Both the position numbers and the translations under genes were made by a program. Source: Margaritispora aquatica (lineage: Eukaryota > Ascomycota > Leotiomycetes > Helotiales > Discinellaceae). Taken from it: DNA of 64,000 nucleotides. Shown here one piece after another: positions 1 through 10,600 of the stretch. Location: assembly GCA_007644065.1 (NCBI GenBank), contig VJWN01000005.1:1426001-1490000 (forward strand), given 5' to 3'. Positions within the stretch are counted from its first letter, which is position 1. The number at the start of each line of letters is the position of its first letter. The notes under the pieces are model-generated. The model had not been told where the DNA came from and did not search any database. It worked only from the letters and a program-made list of their open reading frames with translations.

Positions 1-441
1 AGCGACAGCGCGAATAATTCTTCTTCAGAAGGCGAAGGCTGGAAAGCAGATCGATCAGATGGCGCAAGGATTAACAAGGCCCTAAAGCGATCTGGGTCAA
101 TTTCCCGGGCATCCAACGACCTAAATAGACATCGCCGTGCTAGAAGTCCAACTGCTGCGACTATGACTGGCTCTCCGCCAAATGAGAACAATCTATTCAC
201 AGCTAGTCATGCTCGACGCATGGTTAAGAGTGACAAGGAGGGATCTTTCCAGCCGAGTGTCCTGAGCCCACGAACTCAGCCCATCATCAAGAACCACAAT
301 CGACGCACCACAATCAGCGAGAGCCGGCAAGTCAGCGGCTCGATGGGAAGCAGCGCTATAAGACTGACTGGCACGGTTGGGGCTCAACCAAAAACGCGTG
401 AAAGTGTAGCGGGAGTAATGGGCAAGGGAGGATGGCGATGA
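1..441 (+). CDS. 3' end of an uncharacterised Ser/Arg-rich protein (partial)
   Basis: The frame is open from the first base of the window to a TGA at 439-441, giving about 146 residues of the C-terminal part of a gene that starts to the left. The peptide is polar and low in complexity, rich in Ser, Arg and Asn, with short basic stretches such as NRHRRARSP and no recognisable domain or membrane segment. It could be a disordered tail of a larger regulatory protein. I do not recognise it. A spliced alternative cannot be excluded, because only the last exon would be visible. Confidence 0.45.
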   Translation, partial: SDSANNSSSEGEGWKADRSDGARINKALKRSGSISRASNDLNRHRRARSPTAATMTGSPPNENNLFTASHARRMVKSDKEGSFQPSVLSPRTQPIIKNHNRRTTISESRQVSGSMGSSAIRLTGTVGAQPKTRESVAGVMGKGGWR

Positions 442-1579
442 TGACTCGTAATAGTGATGTAAAGATATTGTTGGTGGACTGGGTACGCGTGAACACGGTT
501 TTGCTGCGTTCAGGCGCGCATGATGATAATGACCTTTCTTGTATTTCTTCTGCCTTGCTCTTTTTTGCAGAGGCTTCAGATTGAGGGATGGCGTTTGTCA
601 TTTTGCTATGGATGGAGGGGGAGTATGGTTTGCTTTGGGAGTTGACCCATTGGCTTCATAGGATTGACTGACTGGCCCAGGATGGATGGGCTGCGTCTTT
701 TCTTGTATTCGTGTTTGAGTTTTGAATTAGATCAATTGCATACCGATATCCTCCTATATTATGATGTTGTTGATGACTGTCAAGTCTTGTCTTGCTTCCG
801 GGATTAGTCGTTGTCTTCAAACACGTGTTGGTAGATGCAAGTGAATGAGTGTTAGGTCAACTTAACCCTTACTTGAATGTGACTATGTGAATGCGCAACT
901 ATCCATCTGATCAACACACACTGCCGAGCCCTCATTTCACAACTCCAACCACCCCTTAGAGATGCATACAATTGTTTCATGACACTTCAGTGCAATTGGA
1001 GCCCCAGTTGAGCACACTGAAGGCGAGAGTTCCCCTGTTGAAATACAGAATTTCTCTTGACTCTGTCATCAAGACGAATTGGCACTCTGTGGGAACACGG
1101 GGGGAAATTTTATTCTTTTGTAGTTTTTATTTTGATATTATTTTTTGGCAATAATTTTGCTTGCTTGCTTCCTATTTTATTTTGTTTGGGTAGGAGTTGG
1201 TCGGGGAAGGGCGGGGAAGATCAGGAAACGGGAGTGAAGCGAGATTTTGCCACAGTTGAAGTGCATGTGTATGTCGTGTTGACTCTTTGAAGTTAGGATT
1301 TGGCTATTGGATGTACCTTAGGAAAGAGTATCTTTGCGATTCGGGGTATAAACGTAACGATTGAAAGGAAAGAGCTGCTTGAATCTCTATGAGCCTATCT
1401 TATAAGATAGGAAAGAGCTCAACTGTTGCTCTATCACTACTAACACAACTCTTGCCAATCAATTCTCTTCCATGAAATCGAAATATATTACTTTGCAGAA
1501 AGAAAAACTATCTACTGAATAAGGAACTCTTCCAACTCTCTCAATCCTGCGGTAATATATCTCAAGTTTTCCTCGTCCA
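442..1579. other. intergenic region, 1.1 kb
   Basis: I see no supportable gene here. It is the joint 3' region of two converging genes. It holds an 18-bp perfect palindrome at 1394-1411 (CCTATCTTATAAGATAGG), which could form a hairpin in the 3' UTR of either gene. Confidence 0.5.
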
Positions 1580-3481
1580 TTAGCTCTTGAACGAATGCTC
1601 CACCCAGGACCTCGTAGTGCTCTCCAACCGGCCGAAGAAGGATGGGGATCTTGCATCCAACAACGCAGCATATGACGTCTCCTTGGCGTGCTGTGTCGGG
1701 GACAAGAGCAACATGGATGTCTGCATTAGATCGTCGTGTGGGGCTACCGTGAATGAGCAGATCACTCGAGAATAAGTGTTTTTCTTAAACTCATTAAGAG
1801 TATGCTCAGACGGTACATCTAAATCATCATAGCTAAGACTTGAATCTGACTTCTTATTCTTGTCTATCTTGCGTATCTCATTGATGAGTTCGCATAATCT
1901 GCCTATATCGCGGCCCAAAACGAGAGTTTGGGACATAACTGTGAAAGCTTGCATTTTCAAAGCTTCGTCGTGCGCCTTGCGAATCAATGTGAGAACGAAT
2001 TCGAAAGATTTGCGAATATATTTGAATTCTTTGGCAATATCGTTTTGATCATTGAGGTTCTGGACTTGTTTGTTCGAGCGCGAACCCCGAGATAAAGTAC
2101 GAGCGATCGTACCGATCTTAATCCCACTTACTCTTAGCGTCTTACCATCCTCGAGAAAGCTAATGGTATCTGTCGTGGTGTCTGTCGTGGTGCCGATGAC
2201 AATGTTGCTCGTGTGAGCTAACGAAACACTTTTAACAGATGTGCCAAAATAGGGACACCATGAGGGCATATTGCGCTGCCAGCGTTCTTCTAATCTCGGA
2301 CGCACTTGGCGCCCTCTAATGGTGAGAATGTAGAGGTTCTGTGTCACTTCGATCATGGCACGCATAGCCTGGATGAGAAACTCGTCTGGTGGCATCGAGT
2401 AAACGTCGCTTTGTATGTAGCTTTTGATCCGTGTCTGGACTCCAACGCTGAAGAGATTGTAGAAAGCTAAAACGCTGTCATGGCGTTCAGCACACTTGCT
2501 GCCGATTAAATGATCCAGGTATAATTCAGGGGTTATGCCTTTACCGGATCTAGCAAAACCAGGTTCAAGAGTTTGTATTAAGAAAATCGCCTGGAAATAT
2601 CTGTGCACCGACGCATCTTCATTAGATTCTGAACTTATGACCTTCATGGTACTGGGGAATATTATTCGACCCGAAAGCTTGCAAAGTGCCGAATATGAAG
2701 CTTCATCGGGACCACACCGAATCTGAAAGTTGCGAGCGAGTCCTCTTTCCTGGACAATCCAGGCACGACACCAGTACTCTCGACTTAGTAGCGGCGTCAA
2801 CCCATCGATGCCCTCAAAGAAAAGGTGGCTGGTTTTCAAGTCCTGACCGATATCTCCAGATAAATCTATTATTTTGAGAAGCTCGAAGGTCGAGGCACTG
2901 TCATTTTCATGAAGACCTAACCAACCTATAACATTTACAGCCTTTTCGTACACTGAAACCATGGAAAGGACCTGCACGCTTCGCTCTGCTTTATCTGATT
3001 GATTGATACATAATGCGTCCACCCATAGAATATTATCCGAGTCTGGTAGCCTCAACTCTTGAAGTATTTCAAAAAGGTTTTGGGTCACCCGATACTCATG
3101 AGAATCTAACATTATTCGATTTGTATTGTTCGTTGATCCCCATACGTAAGAGAGGGCATTATATGGTTCGGGCGCTGAAAGGGGGGTTTCCTTCAGCTTG
3201 CATTTAACCATGTCTGAACCTGACCCAGCACAAATAGTGACAAGCCGAATCATCCCTTCTCCTAAGGGAAGTGAGTAAATCCGCTCGGATGCGAAACGGT
3301 TGATGTCTCCCATCATTGGGGCCAGAGCTGGTAACAAAGCTCGGTCGGCATTCTCAGTCCCTAGTTTCGACCTACTACTTCTCTTCACACATCGCGATTT
3401 GTTTTGCCGACCAAACCAAGGCGTTTGGCGCTCATTGGATCTCTTGCTTTTCTTCGAGGTTCGGGGCATGGTTTGAATCAA
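1580..3481 (-). CDS. HET-domain protein (heterokaryon incompatibility family)
   Basis: A single uninterrupted frame of 633 residues. The HET domain lies near residues 107-250. Its three family blocks are visible: YNALSYVWG at about 107, ILWVDALCINQ at about 151, and a later WCRAWIVQERGLA block. The first 60 residues are basic and probably disordered. The C-terminal part has no domain I know. HET-domain proteins take part in allorecognition and programmed cell death when incompatible hyphae fuse; the partner is not evident. The gene sits just outside the metabolite cluster, and I see no cluster-type promoter element near it. The start is the first ATG of the frame; the second Met, at codon 5, is also possible. 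No break is seen. Confidence 0.88.
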   Translation of the reverse strand: MIQTMPRTSKKSKRSNERQTPWFGRQNKSRCVKRSSRSKLGTENADRALLPALAPMMGDINRFASERIYSLPLGEGMIRLVTICAGSGSDMVKCKLKETPLSAPEPYNALSYVWGSTNNTNRIMLDSHEYRVTQNLFEILQELRLPDSDNILWVDALCINQSDKAERSVQVLSMVSVYEKAVNVIGWLGLHENDSASTFELLKIIDLSGDIGQDLKTSHLFFEGIDGLTPLLSREYWCRAWIVQERGLARNFQIRCGPDEASYSALCKLSGRIIFPSTMKVISSESNEDASVHRYFQAIFLIQTLEPGFARSGKGITPELYLDHLIGSKCAERHDSVLAFYNLFSVGVQTRIKSYIQSDVYSMPPDEFLIQAMRAMIEVTQNLYILTIRGRQVRPRLEERWQRNMPSWCPYFGTSVKSVSLAHTSNIVIGTTTDTTTDTISFLEDGKTLRVSGIKIGTIARTLSRGSRSNKQVQNLNDQNDIAKEFKYIRKSFEFVLTLIRKAHDEALKMQAFTVMSQTLVLGRDIGRLCELINEIRKIDKNKKSDSSLSYDDLDVPSEHTLNEFKKNTYSRVICSFTVAPHDDLMQTSMLLLSPTQHAKETSYAALLDARSPSFFGRLESTTRSWVEHSFKS

Positions 3482-4020
3482 AATAGTGGTCGATGATTAA
3501 AAAGAATAAGTAGCCTTCGCTGAAAGCTGTTTCAATAATGAGAAGTAAGAAATTGTGAAGATTGAGAGATTGGTTGCCTAAAGATTACTCGAGTGTGGTC
3601 ACACAAGGCTTAGTAAACAAGAGAATTTCAGATTTTATTGGCGCGCACCATGCTTGTGTATAGTAATAGAAACTGAGACTATGATTGGCTAGTTCATTCA
3701 TGCCTCTTACAAATTGTAGAAGAATTGCGAAGTTGTATTGAGACTTTACCTAGAGACGTTACTGAGAGAGGAGGTATCAACAGGCGTACCTGAATGCTTA
3801 CCTAGTCTATAGCCACGTGATTTGAAAGTTACCTGAATAGAACAACCTCTCTCTTCCATTTCACTCTTCCTTAAGCCAAGCATAGTCTCAGGTCCATCTC
3901 TAACCATCTGGCGACTCCAATATCAGCAATTAACGGCAAACACCGCCATCTTTCAACTTTGCTTTATCTTTTCTTTCTAACGTTACCAATGTCAGGAGAG
4001 ATGGTAAAACTTAACTAAGG
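3482..4020. other. intergenic region upstream of the HET gene
   Basis: About 540 bp, presumably the HET gene promoter. No gene, RNA or clear repeat is seen. Confidence 0.5.
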
Positions 4021-4145
4021 GATCACAGATCAACCCCAGGGCGTAGAGATGGCATGCAATGCATCCAAAGAATCCAGTTTTGTAAGCTTCTCCTCAAATT
4101 TATGTTTGCTGAGCTCAGAGCTGATATCGTATGGAGATTCTTCGT
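4021..4145 (-). pseudogene. relic of the C-terminus of the gene found at 55.2-57.2 kb
   Basis: On the minus strand, a short frame ends ...KLTKLDSLDALHAISTPWG-stop. It matches the last residues of the intact gene at 55247-57193, which end ...ELTDLDSLDAVHATSMPRH-stop. The DNA is also alike (shared GGCATGCA.TGCATCCAAAGAATC). About 22 codons align; further upstream a TAA closes the frame and similarity is lost. I read it as the surviving tail of a paralogue. It lies next to a possible LTR end and an AT-rich island, so truncation by a mobile element is plausible. Confidence 0.65.
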
Positions 4146-4235
4146 GTTACGAATCACCTGACCCATGGCCCTGAGGCTCGGCAGCCTGAGGCTGCACAGA
4201 GAAGCATGAAAGGAAGGATATTCGGTCACGAGACC

Positions 4236-4521
4236 AGGCTGACATAATCATGGGATGGCAACCGAATGGGACACGTGATGAAGCGACCTTGGCAGGAGCG
4301 CCAGAGGAGGAGCGCGCTCCAGCTCCAGCACTCCATAGTCCAGCGCTCCTAAGAGGACGAAGGTTCTATATAAGAGGAAATAGGTTTCATTAGATAGGAG
4401 CTTCGTGCTCAACTTCAAATAGCAATTCATACTTGTTAGTACATACCTGGAATCACTTCGAGTGATTCACCGTACTCTGAATCCTTACCTTTCACCCCAA
4501 ACCAGCGACAGGGTCGTTACA
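4236..4521 (+). mobile_element. possible solo-LTR remnant (low confidence)
   Basis: The segment has a TATATAAG box near 4369. It ends in GGGTCGTTACA at about 4511-4521, the form of many fungal LTR 3' ends (...CA, inverse of TGTAACGACCC). I find no matching TGTAACGACCC start to the left and no target-site duplication, so the left end is a guess. A short GC-rich repeat of GGAGCG/CTCCAG units lies at about 4290-4335. It could equally be a promoter of a lost gene. Confidence 0.3.
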
Positions 4522-4930
4522 CTTCGGTTAGAAGATAGGAAGATAGTAAATTAATATAGACTCCTGTCTGCTTTTAGATATTACTTATAACCACTAAATA
4601 CCTTTTCCAAATAGTATTATATATGAATTCATAGTTAATATAAACTATATAAACTACATAATCCAAGACGAATACTTGATTTTCTTGATATACAATTTTA
4701 GTTAGTATTTTATAGTAAGAATACGCCTATAATAACACATGTATACGGTAGATAGGAATCTAATAAAGAATAGAAGAAGTTAGAAAACATGTTAAAATTA
4801 CGTAAGAATTAAGTCTACCTTAGTTTATAAAGCCTCGTAAAGCGTATTTATTTATATAATTCTTTTATAATACTTTAGTATAGTTAGGGAACTAACTAAT
4901 TACGCTAAAGCGGGAAGATAACATATGTTG
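4522..4930. other. AT-rich island
   Basis: Roughly 400 bp rich in TATA, TTATAA and ATATA steps, much more AT-rich than the flanks, and with no open frame. This is the look of a repeat eroded by RIP (C-to-T mutation of duplicated DNA in ascomycetes). No element type can be recognised. It marks the left edge of the metabolite cluster. Confidence 0.6.
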
Positions 4931-5117
4931 ATTGGCGAAACACTGTATCACTTGAGGTTTCTAGCTTGGAAGGAAACATTTCATTTTGCCATACACTTTA
5001 CATGATATAGGTCTAAGTTCTTGCCATTTTTCTGCACCGGTAAAACACAAAGCCACCAGTCTTAGCGCCAGTAACCCAGGGGGGGCTAGTTCCTTGAGAT
5101 TTATATCACCGCAACCT

Positions 5118-6783
5118 CTAGTAGGAGGTGGCACACTTATAGCTGCTAGCGAGATTTGGATCATGCTTCTTGTCCCACACAGAAACCTGTGGGTAACGGC
5201 ACAAGTTGCGGGTGAGAGTTTGCCCGGTGAAAGGCGAAACAAAAGGTCCCGCGGGCAGTAAATCTGGAGCCTTTCCTTTCTCAACCCAAGCCACAAGTTG
5301 GTCGAGTCCAAAGTTGGTAGGTAGAGGTCCTTCTACACCGTAGCAATGACCACCACCTGGTACGATGAACAAGCGATAGAAGTCTGAAGTCTTGTGTGTA
5401 CCCATAGTCTTCTGGACGCTGTTGTAGTAGTCGATGGTGCCTTGTGGGAAGACAAGATCGTCCGCAAGTCCTTGCCAGGTGATCATCTTGCCACCTGCCT
5501 TTTCAAATGCCGACAAGTCTGGGTTGTTGATTGCAAGGATATCGTCGTACAACGCCTTGGACTTTGTGAAAATATCCGCAAATGAAGCGTAGGTAATGGT
5601 GGAGGTGTCGAATGTATAGTTTTTCTCAATGAAGAGACTGATCCAATCATTTGAAACTGTGAATGGGTATCCAACATTCTTTCCGTTGATAACTTGGGTG
5701 ACTGCTGTTCCCTGGAAATCGGTTGCTGGGTTCAAACCATACCAGAGCTGTTTACCATCAGCACCTTTGGGGCCTTCTTGTATTTTCTGTACAATATCGG
5801 CTGTCTTCTTGGTGATGACGACCTGGTCTGCCAGTTAGCAGGTTCGAGTAACTTTGAGAGCAGGAAGTTATACGTACATCGGTTCCAGCGCAGTTGATCG
5901 TTTGGTTCACAAGGGAGTACGGGCTAAATTTGCAGGCCGCCAAATTGGAAATAATTCCATCTTGGACACCATCAAGAGCATCACACTGGCCAATAGCCGC
6001 AATCAAGAAAGCCTGAAACTCGCATGCACTAGGATAATACCCTTCAACGTTCATAACGACTTGTGGCCATTCATCTGCTACAAATGAACTCGGGGTGTTA
6101 ATGAAGGGAGCAGCAGCTAAGATGCCATCGAAATCTTCCGGATAAATCTGAGCTTCGACAAGACCGGAACGGCCACCAGTCGAGCAACCTTGGAAGTAAG
6201 AGTAAGATGGCTTCTGCCCGTAATAGCTCTTCGTGATGGCTTTACCGACAACGGCCATATCGTGGTAGCTGCGAGACGCCCAGTTCTCCAGAAGACCTGT
6301 GTTGACTTGGCCATTGGCTTTGAGCGCCCAGCTTGTTGCGTGGAAGAAGTCATCCAGATGTCCGCCATCTGTTCGAGCGGCGGCGTAGCCCTGAGCGGCT
6401 TCCCGAGAGATGAAATATTCGACGAAAGAAGTCGCAAGACCTCCACCGCCCGTTGCTTGAAAACGACCATTCCACCCGGTGATTGGTAGAAAGATCTCCA
6501 CGACAACTCTGTCATTGATGCCTGGGTGGGTGAGAATTACGGTGACATTGCAAACGCTGAGTCCCGTGATCGTATCAACGAAGTATGGCGGGAGAGGAGG
6601 AAAAGTGCCGTTGGTGACCACAGACCCAGAGACCGAAAGGACTTCGGCGCCAGGTACGGAAGGCTTAGGGAGGCGGGAGCATGAGTGGGTGTCACTGGTC
6701 AATGCTGCTGCTGAGGTTGTCGTTGCAAAATAGAAAAGAGCGGCGAGCGCTGTCAAGCTGCTAGTCACGGAGGAGGACCACAT
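5118..6783 (-). CDS. tannase/feruloyl esterase-family hydrolase, secreted
   Basis: Two exons (6783-5874 and 5827-5118) around a 46-bp intron give 539 residues, usual for the family. A signal peptide is clear at residues 1-25 (hydrophobic core, then TTSAAA). The catalytic Ser is Ser201 in GCSTGGRSG, next to Cys200. The acid lies in the QGLADDLVFP block, and the His in PGGGHCYG is followed by a second Cys. This is the CS-D-HC arrangement in which a disulfide joins the residues beside Ser and His. The family hydrolyses phenolic or aromatic esters outside the cell. A CGGAGTTTCT element lies about 200 bp upstream, the same as in the pathway promoters, so it may act on the cluster product, for example by removing or exchanging an ester. 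That role is inference; it could also be an unrelated neighbour. Confidence 0.9.
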
Positions 6784-7640
6784 GTTGCTAAGCTTTCGGA
6801 GGTCTGTGTTGGAGACTTCCCCCTGTGACGGCGAGCTCAGAACGATTTATATATCAAAGTCTGCGAGTATATAATCAGAAAACGTGACAGGCGCCATCCT
6901 ACTAGATATGAGTTCTTCAAAGTCCGCCTGGGCAGTGATACAAAAGTCCGCAAAAATTGAGGAGGCAACTCCATTCAATCTCGGAGTTTCTCCCCCTTCT
7001 CGCTGGAGTTTCTACATCCCAGAAGTCTTTCCTAGCCTTACGTGAGGATCTATCATGTACCTGGATGGATACTTTAGCATAGAAATAGACTTTGATAGGA
7101 ACATGATGAAAAGAATTAAAATCTAGGAAACAGAAACAGAATCTAATTCTGAATGTAGGCGTGTAAGGGAGTGTAGATGGGTGCTGGATGGAAGTTTGAA
7201 TTGAGGGCGGTGTATTGCAGCAGAATTACATGCAAGCTTGTGGTTTTGATGTTAACTCTCGAACTTATTACAAAGCTACAGATATATTTAATTTATTAGA
7301 TTCTAAGTAGCTATACTTAACATAATATGTCATGGTTGATCAATTATAGTTCAAAGTGGTACCATAGAGGAAAAGTACAATGTGAGGCATTATAGTCATT
7401 TAAGTAGAGAATAAAGGGCTCGGATTACAAAAGTGGCAAGACGGCTGAAAACCGGAGCGCGAAAGCTGAACACAAAAACGACTGTAATTAGAAATGAACC
7501 TGCCAACGCCAACAACAACGAAAGTTCATCTAATAAACTTGAGCATACAACCAAACCCGTGACACTCCCTTGCCGTAAACTCCATGCCCTGATCGATATA
7601 ATCAACTCTTGATCACGCTTGGAAAATGATTTTGAAGCTC
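6784..7640. other. intergenic region: tannase promoter and NR-PKS 3' region
   Basis: About 860 bp. It holds a TATA-like stretch near 6845, the CGGAGTTTCT element at 6982 and a weaker TGGAGTTTCT copy at about 7004. The right half is AT-rich 3' flank of the PKS gene. No gene is seen. Confidence 0.6.
6982..6991 (+). promoter_or_regulatory. CGGAGTTTCT element upstream of the tannase gene
   Basis: Exact 10-mer about 200 bp from the tannase start codon. One of five exact copies in the cluster. Candidate Zn2Cys6 regulator site. Confidence 0.6.
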
Positions 7641-10600
7641 TCACGACAGAAATCGCACCGCCTTCCATGATTGAACGAACTTCCTTGCAACATCCTCACT
7701 GACTGGCCCCACTGATCTGAGAGTGGCAGAATGCTCTCTACTCTTCGTGGTATCAAGTAGAAGCCCTCCACATGACATCCGAAGGAAATTGGCATCGAGA
7801 AAGTCTATCAGTTTTACAGCTGGGTTATCAGCTTCGACTAGGCCGGCGGAGTTCCGCACAAGCTCAACCCAATTGGGAAATGGGATGCGATTTGCGTCTG
7901 GCACACCAAGCGCTTCTGCTAGCACGGGAATCATCTCACGCCACTGTTGGCGGACAGGATTATCGATGTGGTAGATGGGATATGGATTGTCAACTTGAAG
8001 AAGATCCGAAAGCGTGGCAGCGACGTCGTCCACCGGAGTCCATGACAATAGCCCTTGAAAGTCTGGCAGAGCCTTTAAGGTTTGGGATGACTTCCAGAGA
8101 TAAGAAAGGTGCTCCATAGGGTTCCAGTAGCCACTGCTCTTAGAGCCTGCAATTTGGCCAATACGAACCGAGAATGTGCGGAAGCGATCTGGATGCTTAA
8201 GTAGAGTTTCATCGAGCATCAGCTCGCAGGCATATTTGGCATCACCATATCCATTTGGCAAGACAGATTCTATTGTCATACGCTCTTCGGGAACATTGAT
8301 GTTTTTTGACCACAGAGGATAGTGTCCAACGACGGCAATGGATGAGACGAACTCGAACGTTATCTTCGACCCTCTTGGTCGTTTGGAAGATGCAATACTG
8401 ACCAAGTCAATCATGTTGCGCATAATATGAAACTGAGACTCAAACCCCTTCACCGGTCGTTTCGCACTCATGAGCCACGCATTGTGGATAACATGAGTCA
8501 CCGTTTCGAGCATATAATTGTAGACGTCGTTCGACAAGCCCAACATTGGCTTAGATGCATCAGTTTCAAAGACCTTTAACTTTGCAAGACCCTCTGCAGG
8601 CACGAAAATTCCCTTGGTGATAAGAGCTTGGATTTGCCGCGACCTGGGATCCTGATTACTGCGGCGATTGAGACAGATGATGGTCTTGATATGAGGCAGC
8701 TCCGCGAGATGAGCCACCAAGTGAGATCCTACCGAGCCAGTAGCTCCAGTGAGCAAAACGGTTTGATATTGTGGCTCCGGGATGAAAGCTGTCGTAGGGA
8801 CTGGGCAAATGAACCCCTGAGTTATCTTGCGAATATAATCATCAATAACTGCTTTTCGTGATGCGCAGTCAGTGCTTGGACTTGCCTCAGGTTTTGGGGG
8901 TATTGGTAGACGCTCGTACCTCGATCCGGAGGCCATTGCAATGAAGAACTTTTCCAGTTTGTTCTCAGGACGCGCCCCATCTGTCCAGTCGACATGTCCA
9001 TATCCGACGGATTGAAGCTCTCGCTCCCATCTAGTTTCATTTGTCACAGCATGGACACGACCATCTTCAAACAGCCACCAGCCCTCGAATAAACCAAAGA
9101 TCATATCGCACCAGTACAATGTGCCAGTCATTTCAAGCATTATCAGGAGACCGTCATCTCTTAGAGCTTTGCGGATGTTCGCTCCCGATTTGGTTAAGCT
9201 ATGTGTAGCATGAACTGCATTGCTGGCAATGATAATATGCTGTGTCTTGAGCAAGTCTTCGGCAGGCTCCTTCTCGATGTCGTGCGTTCGGAACTTCATG
9301 AACTTGTACTGTTTGAACAGCTTGCGAGCACTTGCAACAAAAGATGGTGCAAGATCTGTGAAGGTGTATTCGACTGGGACATTTAGACTGTCGAGAAGTG
9401 GGACAAGCCACTTGGTGGTTCCGCCCGTACCAGCGCCCATTTCAAGAATTTTCTATGATCGAGTTAGCGAAATGCGAATTCGACGGTTGAGAATGCTTCA
9501 TAGCTCCCAAGCTCAACATGAACATCAAGTATGGAAGACCGGTCTTGATCAATGAGATCGACTTCCAACTCTGGAACTTGCGCCAGCAAACATAAACTAA
9601 ATTAGAGTCAAGCTTACTAGTGGCCCTTCGTGCATTGATAACTTCGAGACCAGCCGAGTGAGGAACTGTTGCATCTGCTTGTAGAAGACTTTGTTCAATG
9701 GCCAATCCCCGTACAAGCCTGAGACAAGTTTGCGACCCTCCTCAGACCCGAAGATCAATTTGATGCCGTCGGTCTCTCCTTTCAGGACCTTGGCGAGGTT
9801 TACGCCGGCGTAATAAGTCAGATCATTACAACCACGCTCTCCTGGGAATCGGCCATTAAGCTCCTTCACTAAGTCTTTGCTCGATTTCGAGGGTAGTGGG
9901 ACCGCCGTTCGTGCCATGCGACCACTCTTCACTTCAATCAATCGACCTTCTTTCTCTAACATCCCATACAAATATTCCACTAGAACATTGGACATTAGTA
10001 CTCATCTTCTGGTATCTGCAATTCGTGGAGCATTAGTTCAGCGGGTATTTCTTACCAAGTTGTTCATATTCGGGAAGATATTTTATGCGTGAGACCTCCT
10101 CACCAGGTTTTGCGGTTCTAATGGTACACCCAAGTAATTCGAATGTCTCCAGAGTCAACACTATACACATTTCGTTCTGTACCGGAAGGACGGCCTTGAC
10201 ATAATCGCTACATCCGTGATCGGCAATGACCTGGTCTGTGAGCGCCTTCGTTTCTCTGAAAGCTTCCAGGACCTTCGATGGAGGTAGCTTGAGGTCGCCA
10301 GTGGTTGAAGAGGAAGGAGAAATCTTGGCACTGGCTGGAGATGGGTTGGATTCTGCAGATACGCTATGATGCTGTTTTGGTTTCTCCTTGCCAGCTGGAG
10401 TTCTGGTTCCATTGACCATGGAGTCGAGTTGCCCAACAGTCAATTCTTCGATCGCCACATGTTCCGATATCTCAAAGTCGAATTTGGACGAGAAATCTGC
10501 TCGGAGTTCTGTCGATAGCAAGGAGTCAACTCCTAGATCTCGTAGGAGCAAATCCGGCGCCATGTCGCTCTTCTCAATTCCGAGGAACTCTGCAAGATAC

